Assembly: GCA_025358395.1 (NCBI GenBank)
Contig: JANYJT010000261.1
Span: 1-14,033 of the forward strand
Direction: 5' to 3'
DNA length: 14,033 bases
Origin: Bacteroidia bacterium
GTDB taxonomy: Bacteria > Bacteroidota > Bacteroidia > Bacteroidales > Prolixibacteraceae
Shown here: in pieces, positions 1-5,601 of the stretch
How the letters are laid out: every line of letters starts with the position of its first letter
Numbering within the stretch: position 1 is the stretch's first letter
The notes under the pieces: generated by a model
Told to the model about the DNA's origin: nothing
Databases searched by the model: none
What the model saw: only the letters and a program-made list of their open reading frames with translations
Made by a program: the position numbers and the translations under genes

Positions 1-142
1 GCAAACAACCAAGCAGGTTGACAACCATGGTACCAAAGGGAAAACCAGATACAATACTGTTTTGAACAATTTTCGAAGTGAGATATCTTGCTATTCCTCC
101 AAAAAAACTTCCGGAACCAATGATGAACAATGTTTTAAGCAT
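1..142 (-). CDS. crcB: Fluoride ion channel CrcB/FluC, N-terminal part (cut by window edge)
   Basis: Reading the minus strand from the ATG at 142 gives 47 complete codons that run off the window edge with no stop. The peptide has the N-terminal signature of the FluC/CrcB family: a hydrophobic first segment (about residues 3-20) with G-G-x-A-R-Y (GGIARY), then F-P-x-G-T-x-x-V-N-x-x-G-C ([13 protein letters not shown]). In this family these segments line the dual-topology dimeric channel that exports fluoride from the cytoplasm. The ATG is chosen because the upstream in-frame sequence reaches a stop at 197-199 without another good start. The gene lies 94 nt downstream of mqnA on the same strand, so readthrough from mqnA is possible. 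I see nothing like a fluoride riboswitch upstream. The family call is firm although only about a third of the protein is present. Confidence 0.88.
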   Translation of the reverse strand, partial: MLKTLFIIGSGSFFGGIARYLTSKIVQNSIVSGFPFGTMVVNLLGCL

Positions 143-151
143 GTTAAAAAA

Positions 152-236
152 GTTATGAGTTATGACGCTGGGATCACGATTGAAGCATTCTTCACTTTAT
201 CCTTTTGACTTTATCCTTTTTACCTTTATCCTTTTG
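152..236. repeat. Heptanucleotide-period repeats in the mqnA-crcB spacer
   Basis: Two exact copies of GTTATGA lie at 152-158 and 159-165. From 195 onward, CTTTATC (195-201, 209-215, 224-230) alternates with CTTTT-type heptamers (202-208, 216-222, and one from 231), with a single extra base at 223. Almost the whole spacer therefore has a 7-nt or 14-nt period. CTTTATC is the reverse complement of the GATAAAG unit found near 5285, so the two loci share a repeat unit. Function is unknown. The repeats end at the mqnA stop codon. Confidence 0.75.
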
Positions 237-989
237 CTAATTGCCTTCCTTCATTAACTTTAAAAACAACTCCATCCCTTTCCGTTTGGAGTCATCCAAA
301 TGATAAAAAATATTTTCGCGAAAATAGGTATCAAAGGGATAATCTGGATAACGCAGTTGGTATTCAGCAATCACCTCAGGAATATGGACAATACCGTCAT
401 GAAGTGCTTCAGAAAACTGGTCGGCAAAGTCATCACCAATCGGTTTGTTTGCAACCCAGCAGGCAAAGACAAAATCCAGTCCGGTAAGTGTTTTCCATGC
501 TTCCCCGAGATCATATACATAAGGGAACTTATTCTCTGCCTCGAATACCCGGTCACCAATAATGACTCCTGCGATACTTCCTCTGATATCGTCTTCTATA
601 TAATTAACCCCACCATTTATCCACTTTGGATGGATTTGCCAAAGATCCCTTGCCAAGATTTTAACCAACTGAACCGAGGTACGTGACTGATAATCAAGAA
701 CAATTGTTTTCACCTCTGCGAGTGGTACCTGACTAACCAGAACCACCGTTCTGACCTTACCAGAACACGCTATGCAAAAATCGGTAAGAATATTGGCTCC
801 TTCAACATCATTCATCTCAGCTACCGGGATAATACCAATATCAACGGTTCCTTCTTTCAATTTATCAGCGCATACGGATGGGATATCAAGCGAAAGTTCG
901 ATGGTATCCATGATGGCAGAGTGGGTGATTCCGTATAGAAAAGGCTTGGTATTCAAATAAGTAATAGCAGAAACCCTAATTTTTTCCAT
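237..989 (-). CDS. mqnA: Chorismate dehydratase MqnA (futalosine pathway of menaquinone synthesis)
   Basis: The 250-residue product matches MqnA, a periplasmic-binding-protein-like fold that dehydrates chorismate to 3-enolpyruvylbenzoate, the first step of futalosine-dependent menaquinone synthesis in the cytoplasm. Visible family marks are the N-terminal IRVSAITYLNTKPFLYG, the central DYQSRTS segment, IIGDRVF, and DLGEAWKTLTGLDFVFACW in the second lobe. The reading frame allows an ATG at 1007, six codons upstream, but a TAnnTTTG promoter element occupies 1007-1014 on this strand. A transcript from it would begin after that codon, so the ATG at 989 is the likelier start and also fits the usual MqnA N-terminus. 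crcB follows 94 nt downstream. Presence of mqnA implies menaquinone-based respiration, but no other mqn gene is in view. Confidence 0.93.
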   Translation of the reverse strand: MEKIRVSAITYLNTKPFLYGITHSAIMDTIELSLDIPSVCADKLKEGTVDIGIIPVAEMNDVEGANILTDFCIACSGKVRTVVLVSQVPLAEVKTIVLDYQSRTSVQLVKILARDLWQIHPKWINGGVNYIEDDIRGSIAGVIIGDRVFEAENKFPYVYDLGEAWKTLTGLDFVFACWVANKPIGDDFADQFSEALHDGIVHIPEVIAEYQLRYPDYPFDTYFRENIFYHLDDSKRKGMELFLKLMKEGN

Positions 990-1006
990 AATCGATTGTT
1001 GTTGCA

Positions 1007-1041
1007 CAAATTTATTAAAGTTTGGAGTTGAAGCTCCAAAA
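1007..1041 (-). promoter_or_regulatory. Probable mqnA promoter with an inverted repeat in its spacer
   Basis: On the minus strand TAAATTTG (1007-1014) fits the Bacteroidota -7 consensus TAnnTTTG exactly. A TTTG lies 22 nt further upstream (1037-1040), slightly wider than the usual 19-21. A perfect 7-bp inverted repeat (arms 1021-1027 TTTGGAG and 1034-1040 CTCCAAA, 6-nt loop) covers the spacer and the -33 box, where a repressor could act. The promoter assignment is moderate and the operator is inference. Confidence 0.5.
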
Positions 1042-1172
1042 GATCAGGTAATAATTCTGATTCAGTATCACCAATGAAATCCTCATAAACAAATGTCAAC
1101 AACGGATGATGCATATTAAGCTAAGGGTTCGATCCGGCAATTTAAAAACTAATTATATACACATGAAATTGT

Positions 1173-1180
1173 TACTTTTG
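1173..1180 (+). promoter_or_regulatory. Probable purB -7 promoter element
   Basis: TACTTTTG matches the Bacteroidota -7 consensus TAnnTTTG and sits 25 nt before the purB ATG, giving a leader of roughly 20 nt. The same octamer forms the tRNA promoter at 5003-5010. No clear TTTG lies about 19 nt upstream, so the -33 half is weak. Confidence 0.5.
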
Positions 1181-1205
1181 CACTTAAATAGTAATATGCT
1201 TTCTA

Positions 1206-2555
1206 ATGGAATTGCAGATGTTAACAGCCATCTCGCCTATCGACGGACGTTACCGCGATAAAGTAGCCGAGCTTGGGAAATATTTTTCGGAATTCGCCCT
1301 GATAAAATACAGGCTTTTTGTTGAAGTAGAATATTTTATTGCACTGACGGAGATACCACTTCCACAATTGATATCCTTCCCCGGTCAAACCAAAAACGAG
1401 CTTAGGAACTTATGCACTCAATTCTCCATAGAAGATGCGAACCGTATCAAAGAGATTGAAAAAGTTACCAACCATGATGTTAAAGCTGTAGAATATTTTT
1501 TAAAAGAAAAATTTGATCGGCTGGGACTGGCTCCTTACAAAGAATTTATCCATTTTGGCCTTACCTCTCAGGATATCAACAATACAGCCGTTCCCTGTTC
1601 CATTCAGGATGCCATTAATGAAGTGTATCTTCCGGCTATAAATGGCTTATTAACCAAACTAAACGATCTTTCAAATACCTGGAAATCAATTCCAATGTTG
1701 GCTAAAACCCATGGCCAACCTGCCTCTCCCACCCTATTGGGAAAAGAAATCAAAGTATTCTCGGAGAGACTGGAGGTTCAATTGAGTCAGTTGGAAACCA
1801 TTCCGTGCTATGCGAAATTTGGTGGCGCAACGGGGAATTTAAATGCACACCATGTCGCTTATCCTTCAATTGATTGGGTTAGCTTTTCCAATCGGTTTGT
1901 AAGAGAGGTTCTAAAACTGGAACGTTCCCAAACGACCACCCAAATTGCACATTACGACAATTATGCGGCTATATTTGATTGTCTGAAGCGAATCAATACC
2001 ATTCTGATTGACCTCGACCGCGACTTCTGGACTTATGTCTCTATGAACTACTTCAAGCAGCAGATCAAGAAGGGTGAAATCGGTTCATCAGCTATGCCGC
2101 ACAAAGTAAATCCCATTGATTTTGAAAATTCGGAAGGCAACCTTGGTGTCGCCAACGCACTCTTTGAGCATCTTTCAGCAAAGCTTCCAATTTCAAGACT
2201 TCAGCGCGACCTGACCGACTCGACCGTTTTGCGTAACGTTGGGGTTCCATTTGCACATACACTGCTTTCAATCAAATCGACGATGAAGGGACTTGGTAAA
2301 TTATTACTCAATCATGAGGCAATCAATCAAGATCTGGAGGAGAACTGGAGTGTTGTGGCCGAAGCAATTCAGACTATTTTGAGGAGGGAAGCCTATCCCA
2401 ATCCATATGAAGCGTTGAAAGAGCTGACACGGGTCAACCGAAAAATTGATCGAAATGCATTCCTGGAATTTATCGGCCAACTGGAAATTTCAGAGGGCAT
2501 AAAAGAGGAGTTGAGAAAAATTACCCCTCAAAACTACACCGGGGTTGTCTCCTAA
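1206..2555 (+). CDS. purB: Adenylosuccinate lyase
   Basis: The 449-residue product is an adenylosuccinate lyase of the fumarase/aspartase superfamily. It splits SAICAR to AICAR and adenylosuccinate to AMP, releasing fumarate each time, in cytoplasmic purine synthesis. It begins with the PurB-typical TAISPIDGRYRDK. The superfamily signature GSSAMPHKVNP spans residues 293-303, putting the catalytic serine at 295, as in E. coli PurB. The KTHGQPASP segment supplies His169, the conserved general-acid histidine region. Length is normal for the family. The start at 1206 is preferred, although a second ATG four codons in (1218) cannot be excluded. An ABC exporter gene follows after 18 nt, so the two are probably one transcript, without an obvious functional link. 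Confidence 0.97.
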   Translation: MELQMLTAISPIDGRYRDKVAELGKYFSEFALIKYRLFVEVEYFIALTEIPLPQLISFPGQTKNELRNLCTQFSIEDANRIKEIEKVTNHDVKAVEYFLKEKFDRLGLAPYKEFIHFGLTSQDINNTAVPCSIQDAINEVYLPAINGLLTKLNDLSNTWKSIPMLAKTHGQPASPTLLGKEIKVFSERLEVQLSQLETIPCYAKFGGATGNLNAHHVAYPSIDWVSFSNRFVREVLKLERSQTTTQIAHYDNYAAIFDCLKRINTILIDLDRDFWTYVSMNYFKQQIKKGEIGSSAMPHKVNPIDFENSEGNLGVANALFEHLSAKLPISRLQRDLTDSTVLRNVGVPFAHTLLSIKSTMKGLGKLLLNHEAINQDLEENWSVVAEAIQTILRREAYPNPYEALKELTRVNRKIDRNAFLEFIGQLEISEGIKEELRKITPQNYTGVVS

Positions 2556-2573
2556 ACCAATAAAATTATCAGT

Positions 2574-4394
2574 GTGAAAGGTCTTTATAGTTTATTGATC
2601 CGATTTCTTCCCCCTTACAAAGGCTATGTGATCATGAATGTTGTGTTCAACATTCTTGGTGCCATATTTGGTGCATTCCAATTTGCTACACTTGCGCCAG
2701 TTCTTGGAGTCTTATTCGGGACTCAGGAAAATGTGCCCAAACCGGAAGCCTGGAGTTTTTCGGTAGACAGCGTCATAAAGAATGTTCTTTACCTGATCAG
2801 CAATATGATCGAAACCAGCGGAAAGGAAATAGTATTGATATATCTGGGAATCTTCATGATTGTTATGGTCATTTTAAAAGTTGGATTTACTTATATGGCC
2901 TCCTTTGTCATGGTACCCCTGCGCAACGGCGTAGTGTGTGACATACGTAACCAGATCTACCATAAGATACTTTCACTGCCGCTTGGATTCTTCTCTGAAG
3001 AGCGGAAAGGAGATATCATTGCCCGGACTACCGGCGATGTTCAGGAAGTTGATAACTCCATCTTTAACTCAATCGAAATGATGTTCAAGGATCCAATGAT
3101 CATCATTATTTCACTTTGTGCGATGATTTATATGTCCTGGTCTCTGACGCTTTTTGTCTTTCTAATGCTGCCTATCGTCGGATACCTGATCGGAAAGGTC
3201 GGAAAGAGCCTTAAAAAGCCCTCCATGAAAGGACAGAACAAAATGGGAGAACTACTTTCGACCATCGAAGAATCTCTCTCTGGTTTGCGCATCATCAAGG
3301 CATTCAATGCCGAACATAAGATGAAATCAGTTTTCGCCAGACAAAATACTGAATACTACCACATTATGAACAAGTTAATGTGGCGCCGTTATCTGGCTCA
3401 TCCAATGAGCGAATTACTGGGAACCATGGTGATCGTTGTCGTTTTGTGGTATGGCGGACGTTTGGTTCTTAGCAATACGAGTGAACTCACACCTCAGGGC
3501 TTTATTACCTACCTAACATTTTTTTACAGCATTATCAATCCTGCCAAATCCTTTTCGACCGCTCTCTATTCAGTGCAAAAGGGCTTGGCTTCAATGCAAC
3601 GCATCGATATGATCTTGCTGGCCGAAAATAATATTGTAGACAAGCAGGATGCTGTCCATGTCAAAGAGTTCAAAAATAACATCGAATATCGTGATGTAAA
3701 TTTCAAATATATCGATGATGAAGTACTTAAAAATGTCTCATTAACGATTGAAAAAGGAAAAACAATCGCATTGGTAGGTCAGTCGGGTTCCGGGAAATCA
3801 ACTTTCGTAGATCTTCTGCCGCGCTTTTGGGACATCCAATCCGGCAATATATTTGTAGATGGCGTTGATATCCGTGACTACAAAATCGCTGATCTGCGTG
3901 GTTTGATGGGTAATGTTAACCAGGATCCGATTCTGTTCAACGATACTTTCTATAACAACATATCTTTTGGCGTTGAAACAGCGAACATGGAACAAGTAAT
4001 GGCAGCGGCTAAAGTTGCTAATGCTCATGAATTTATCTCAACCTCACCTGATGGTTACCTCACCAATATTGGCGACAGGGGTGGAAAATTATCAGGAGGT
4101 CAGAGGCAAAGAATTTCTATCGCCAGGGCAGTACTGAAGAATCCGCCAATCCTGATTTTGGATGAAGCCACATCCGCTCTGGATACCGAATCAGAAAAGC
4201 TTGTTCAGGAAGCACTTGAGAACCTGATGAAGAACCGCACTTCCATCGTTATTGCTCACCGGTTATCTACCATCAAAAAGGCTGATCTTATTTGTGTCTT
4301 CCATGAAGGGGAAATTGTAGAACGCGGCACGCATAATCAACTGATTGCGATTAAAGGAATTTATTACAAACTTCATTCAATGCAGAACTTATAG
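2574..4394 (+). CDS. msbA: ABC exporter of the MsbA type (fused membrane and ATPase domains)
   Basis: This 606-residue half-transporter has an N-terminal six-helix exporter domain (about residues 1-330) and a C-terminal ATPase. ATPase motifs are complete: Walker A GQSGSGKST (402-410), Q-loop near NQDPILF, signature LSGGQ (506-510), Walker B ILILDEAT with Asp530/Glu531, and the H-loop IAHR with His562. Such proteins act as homodimers in the inner membrane. MsbA itself flips lipid A precursors, but the substrate cannot be read from the sequence, and a multidrug or lipid exporter is equally possible. The start is a GTG at 2574; no ATG lies between the purB stop and this codon, and the first internal ATG (2634) would remove the conserved RFLPPYKGY segment before the first helix. 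It is probably cotranscribed with purB and ends at a strong terminator. Confidence 0.88.
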   Translation: MKGLYSLLIRFLPPYKGYVIMNVVFNILGAIFGAFQFATLAPVLGVLFGTQENVPKPEAWSFSVDSVIKNVLYLISNMIETSGKEIVLIYLGIFMIVMVILKVGFTYMASFVMVPLRNGVVCDIRNQIYHKILSLPLGFFSEERKGDIIARTTGDVQEVDNSIFNSIEMMFKDPMIIIISLCAMIYMSWSLTLFVFLMLPIVGYLIGKVGKSLKKPSMKGQNKMGELLSTIEESLSGLRIIKAFNAEHKMKSVFARQNTEYYHIMNKLMWRRYLAHPMSELLGTMVIVVVLWYGGRLVLSNTSELTPQGFITYLTFFYSIINPAKSFSTALYSVQKGLASMQRIDMILLAENNIVDKQDAVHVKEFKNNIEYRDVNFKYIDDEVLKNVSLTIEKGKTIALVGQSGSGKSTFVDLLPRFWDIQSGNIFVDGVDIRDYKIADLRGLMGNVNQDPILFNDTFYNNISFGVETANMEQVMAAAKVANAHEFISTSPDGYLTNIGDRGGKLSGGQRQRISIARAVLKNPPILILDEATSALDTESEKLVQEALENLMKNRTSIVIAHRLSTIKKADLICVFHEGEIVERGTHNQLIAIKGIYYKLHSMQNL

Positions 4395-4405
4395 TTGGCT
4401 ATAAA

Positions 4406-4437
4406 ACAAAAAAAGGGAGCAAACGCTCCCTCTTTTT
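4406..4437. terminator. Bidirectional terminator between the ABC exporter and HU genes
   Basis: A G/C-rich stem (GGGAGC at 4415-4420 with GCTCCC at 4425-4430, extended by an A-T pair, AAAC loop) is flanked by an A-run on the left and a T-run on the right. It therefore reads as an intrinsic terminator from both directions, which suits the convergent genes on either side. Confidence 0.9.
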
Positions 4438-4452
4438 GTTAGTTGGTGATCA

Positions 4453-4725
4453 TTACTGAACAGCATCAGTCAATTCATTGCCAGCTTTGAATTTAACGAC
4501 TTTTTTGCCGGCGATTTTAATGGTAGCACCAGTTTGAGGGTTGCGACCCGTACGGGCAGGACGATCAGAAACTGAGAAGGAACCAAATCCGACAAGAGCC
4601 AGACGATCGCCTTGTTTTAAGGCCTCAGTTGTTGTTTTTACAAAAGCTTCGATTGCTTTTTTGGCATCGGCTTTAGTTACTCCGGCTTCTGCAGCAACGG
4701 CATCAATTAATTGAGCTTTGTTCAT
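4453..4725 (-). CDS. hup: DNA-binding protein HU
   Basis: The 90-residue protein is a standard HU/IHF-family nucleoid protein. The N-terminal helical half (MNKAQLIDAVAAEAG, residues 1-45) forms the dimer body. GFGSFSV leads into the beta-arm, with the DNA-intercalating RNPQTG segment near residues 61-66 followed by IKIAGKKVVKFKAG. HU dimers bend and compact DNA with little sequence preference. The length and arm sequence fit HU; an IHF-like specialised role cannot be excluded, since Bacteroidota carry several HU paralogues. It is a single gene convergent with the exporter. I found no clear TAnnTTTG promoter in its upstream region. Confidence 0.95.
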   Translation of the reverse strand: MNKAQLIDAVAAEAGVTKADAKKAIEAFVKTTTEALKQGDRLALVGFGSFSVSDRPARTGRNPQTGATIKIAGKKVVKFKAGNELTDAVQ

Positions 4726-4820
4726 AACTAATAAGGATAATAAATGGTTAATAATTTAGATTTTCCCGAAAGATTTTGCGTTTATTCAATTTAGATCACC
4801 AGCTCTTATCAAAAGTGTAG

Positions 4821-4913
4821 TCAACACAATTTCCCCGGAAGGAACCCTCATTTGATCAGTTTTAAAATTAAAATTGTACAAATGATTTACTTGGACTAAT
4901 TTCAACACAATTT
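4821..4913. repeat. Pair of 12-nt direct repeats upstream of HU
   Basis: TCAACACAATTT occurs at 4821-4832 and again at 4902-4913, in the otherwise featureless AT-rich stretch between the HU start (4725) and the tRNA promoter. The copies lie about 100 and 180 nt upstream of the HU ATG and could be binding sites for one protein, or coincidence in AT-rich DNA. Nothing else is recognisable between 4726 and 4980. Confidence 0.35.
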
Positions 4914-4980
4914 TCTAAATATCAAAATTTTCGCACACTTTTTATCGCCACACCACATATTATTTTTTTAATTGTAATTT

Positions 4981-5010
4981 TTTGCCGATTGGAAAAAAGG
5001 TTTACTTTTG
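4981..5010 (+). promoter_or_regulatory. Promoter of the tRNA-Ser/tRNA-Trp unit
   Basis: TTTG (4981-4984), 18 nt, then TACTTTTG (5003-5010) matches the Bacteroidota housekeeping promoter TTTG-N19-TAnnTTTG almost perfectly. It ends 13 nt before the first tRNA base, so transcription should start just upstream of the tRNA. It is the best promoter match in the window. Confidence 0.8.
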
Positions 5011-5023
5011 CAGTCGCAAACAA

Positions 5024-5108
5024 GGAGAGATGGCAGAGTGGTCGATTGCGGCGGTCTTGAAAACCGTTGTACCGTGAGGTACCGGGGGTTCGAATCCCTC
5101 TCTCTCCG
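5024..5108 (+). tRNA. tRNA-Ser (anticodon UGA)
   Basis: An 85-nt cloverleaf with a 7-bp acceptor stem GGAGAGA/TCTCTCC (5024-5030 with 5101-5107) and discriminator G at 5108. The anticodon loop CTTGAAA (5056-5062) gives anticodon TGA at 5058-5060. A long variable arm (GTACC/GGTAC stem) is the class II mark of serine tRNAs. The 3' CCA is not encoded (GCA follows the stem) and must be added after transcription. It decodes UCA and probably other UCN codons. Confidence 0.96.
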
Positions 5109-5113
5109 CAGAT

Positions 5114-5186
5114 ACGGGTGTAGCTCAGTCGGTAGAGCACTGGTCTCCAAAACCAGGTGTCGGGCGTTCGAGTCGCTCCTCCCGTG
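5114..5186 (+). tRNA. tRNA-Trp (anticodon CCA)
   Basis: A 73-nt cloverleaf lying 5 nt after tRNA-Ser, so both come from one transcript. The anticodon stem CTGGT/ACCAG encloses loop CTCCAAA, giving anticodon CCA. The T-arm GGGCG-TTCGAGT-CGCTC is intact with one G-U pair. The acceptor ACGGGTG (5114-5120) faces CTCCCGT (5179-5185), leaving a U6-U67 mismatch in an otherwise paired stem. The discriminator is G and CCA is not encoded. No clear terminator follows. Confidence 0.94.
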
Positions 5187-5284
5187 CAAATTCCCCCCCA
5201 TTCAACAGCACCAAAATTATTGCATTTTCAGAATCATCTGAGGGTGTTATTGTATTGCAATTCAGGAAAAATTTGAAAGAAAAT

Positions 5285-5312
5285 GATAAAGGATAAAGGA
5301 CAATGGATTAAG
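5285..5312. repeat. GATAAAG heptanucleotide repeat
   Basis: Four 7-nt units in register: GATAAAG (5285-5291), GATAAAG (5292-5298), GACAATG (5299-5305) and GATTAAG (5306-5312). The unit is the reverse complement of CTTTATC in the mqnA-crcB spacer. The array lies in the gene-free stretch 5187-5601 between tRNA-Trp and htpG. From 5187 to 5284 I see only a run of seven C residues and a weak 5-bp hairpin at 5228-5241. Confidence 0.7.
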
Positions 5313-5350
5313 TAAAGCGTATTCAATCAGCGTCTTGCGATTTACAAAAT

Positions 5351-5441
5351 CTCTTCATTCATCACTCTTGTCTTATCTCTCAAATCTCATATCTTGTACC
5401 TTCTCTCTCACCACTTTCAACTTTCAACTCTCAATTCTCAA
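5351..5441. repeat. Degenerate 13-unit heptanucleotide array upstream of htpG
   Basis: Ninety-one bases can be cut into 13 consecutive units of exactly 7 nt, each beginning with CT or TT. The last four (CTTTCAA, CTTTCAA, CTCTCAA, TTCTCAA; 5414-5441) are nearly identical, and earlier units such as CTCAAAT and CTCATAT are more diverged. The strand bias is strong: one strand is almost free of G. A 7-nt period is incompatible with coding, and open frames here are accidental. Role unknown; possibilities are an expanded slippage-prone repeat or a pyrimidine-rich transcribed spacer. Confidence 0.7.
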
Positions 5442-5462
5442 CGCTTCTATGGTAAATTCCAT

Positions 5463-5493
5463 TGTCATTTTTTCAGTAAACCAAAAAATGACA
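5463..5493. promoter_or_regulatory. 11-bp perfect inverted repeat upstream of htpG
   Basis: Arms TGTCATTTTTT (5463-5473) and AAAAAATGACA (5483-5493) are perfect reverse complements around a 9-nt centre. No T-run follows, so it is not a normal terminator. Its centre is about 88 nt upstream of the start point predicted from the sigma-54-like element at 5540, a typical distance for an enhancer-binding-protein site. The role as operator or enhancer is inference. Confidence 0.5.
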
Positions 5494-5539
5494 GACCTGA
5501 TATTGACCAGAAACTGCCATATAGTCAGCCGGAATCTAT

Positions 5540-5555
5540 TGGCACAGGCTTTGAT
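5540..5555 (+). promoter_or_regulatory. Sigma-54-like promoter of htpG
   Basis: TGGCAC (5540-5545), 5 nt, TTGAT (5551-5555) resembles the sigma-54 consensus TGGCAC-N5-TTGCW, perfect in the -24 block but with A instead of C in the -12 block. It would start transcription near 5566, giving htpG a leader of about 36 nt. No housekeeping TTTG/TAnnTTTG pair with sensible spacing is visible in this leader. The mismatch keeps confidence moderate. Confidence 0.45.
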
Positions 5556-5601
5556 CCATGCTGTTGTCAAAAGCAATCATTAATTTAAAATAGGTTTAAA
5601 T

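Noticed and set aside
143..236. Fluoride riboswitch in front of crcB
   Set aside because: The spacer consists of heptamer repeats and lacks the conserved elements of the crcB RNA motif.
300..686. Plus-strand open frame of 128 codons
   Set aside because: It is antisense to mqnA, whose frame is clearly recognisable.
4922..5201. Two minus-strand open frames opposite the tRNA pair
   Set aside because: They are the antisense of the same tRNAs (the familiar [13 protein letters not shown] false protein).
5008..5241. Plus-strand open frame of 77 codons across the tRNA genes
   Set aside because: It is a translation of tRNA-Ser and tRNA-Trp. Peptides of this kind are familiar spurious database entries.
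5335..5588. Two overlapping plus-strand open frames of 82 and 64 codons before htpG
   Set aside because: They run through the 7-nt-period repeats and the inverted repeat, have low-complexity Ser/Leu/Thr-rich translations and resemble no family.
5591..5598. TAGGTTTA as a housekeeping -7 box for htpG
   Set aside because: It ends 4 nt before the ATG, so transcription would start at or after the start codon, and no -33 box lies at proper spacing.
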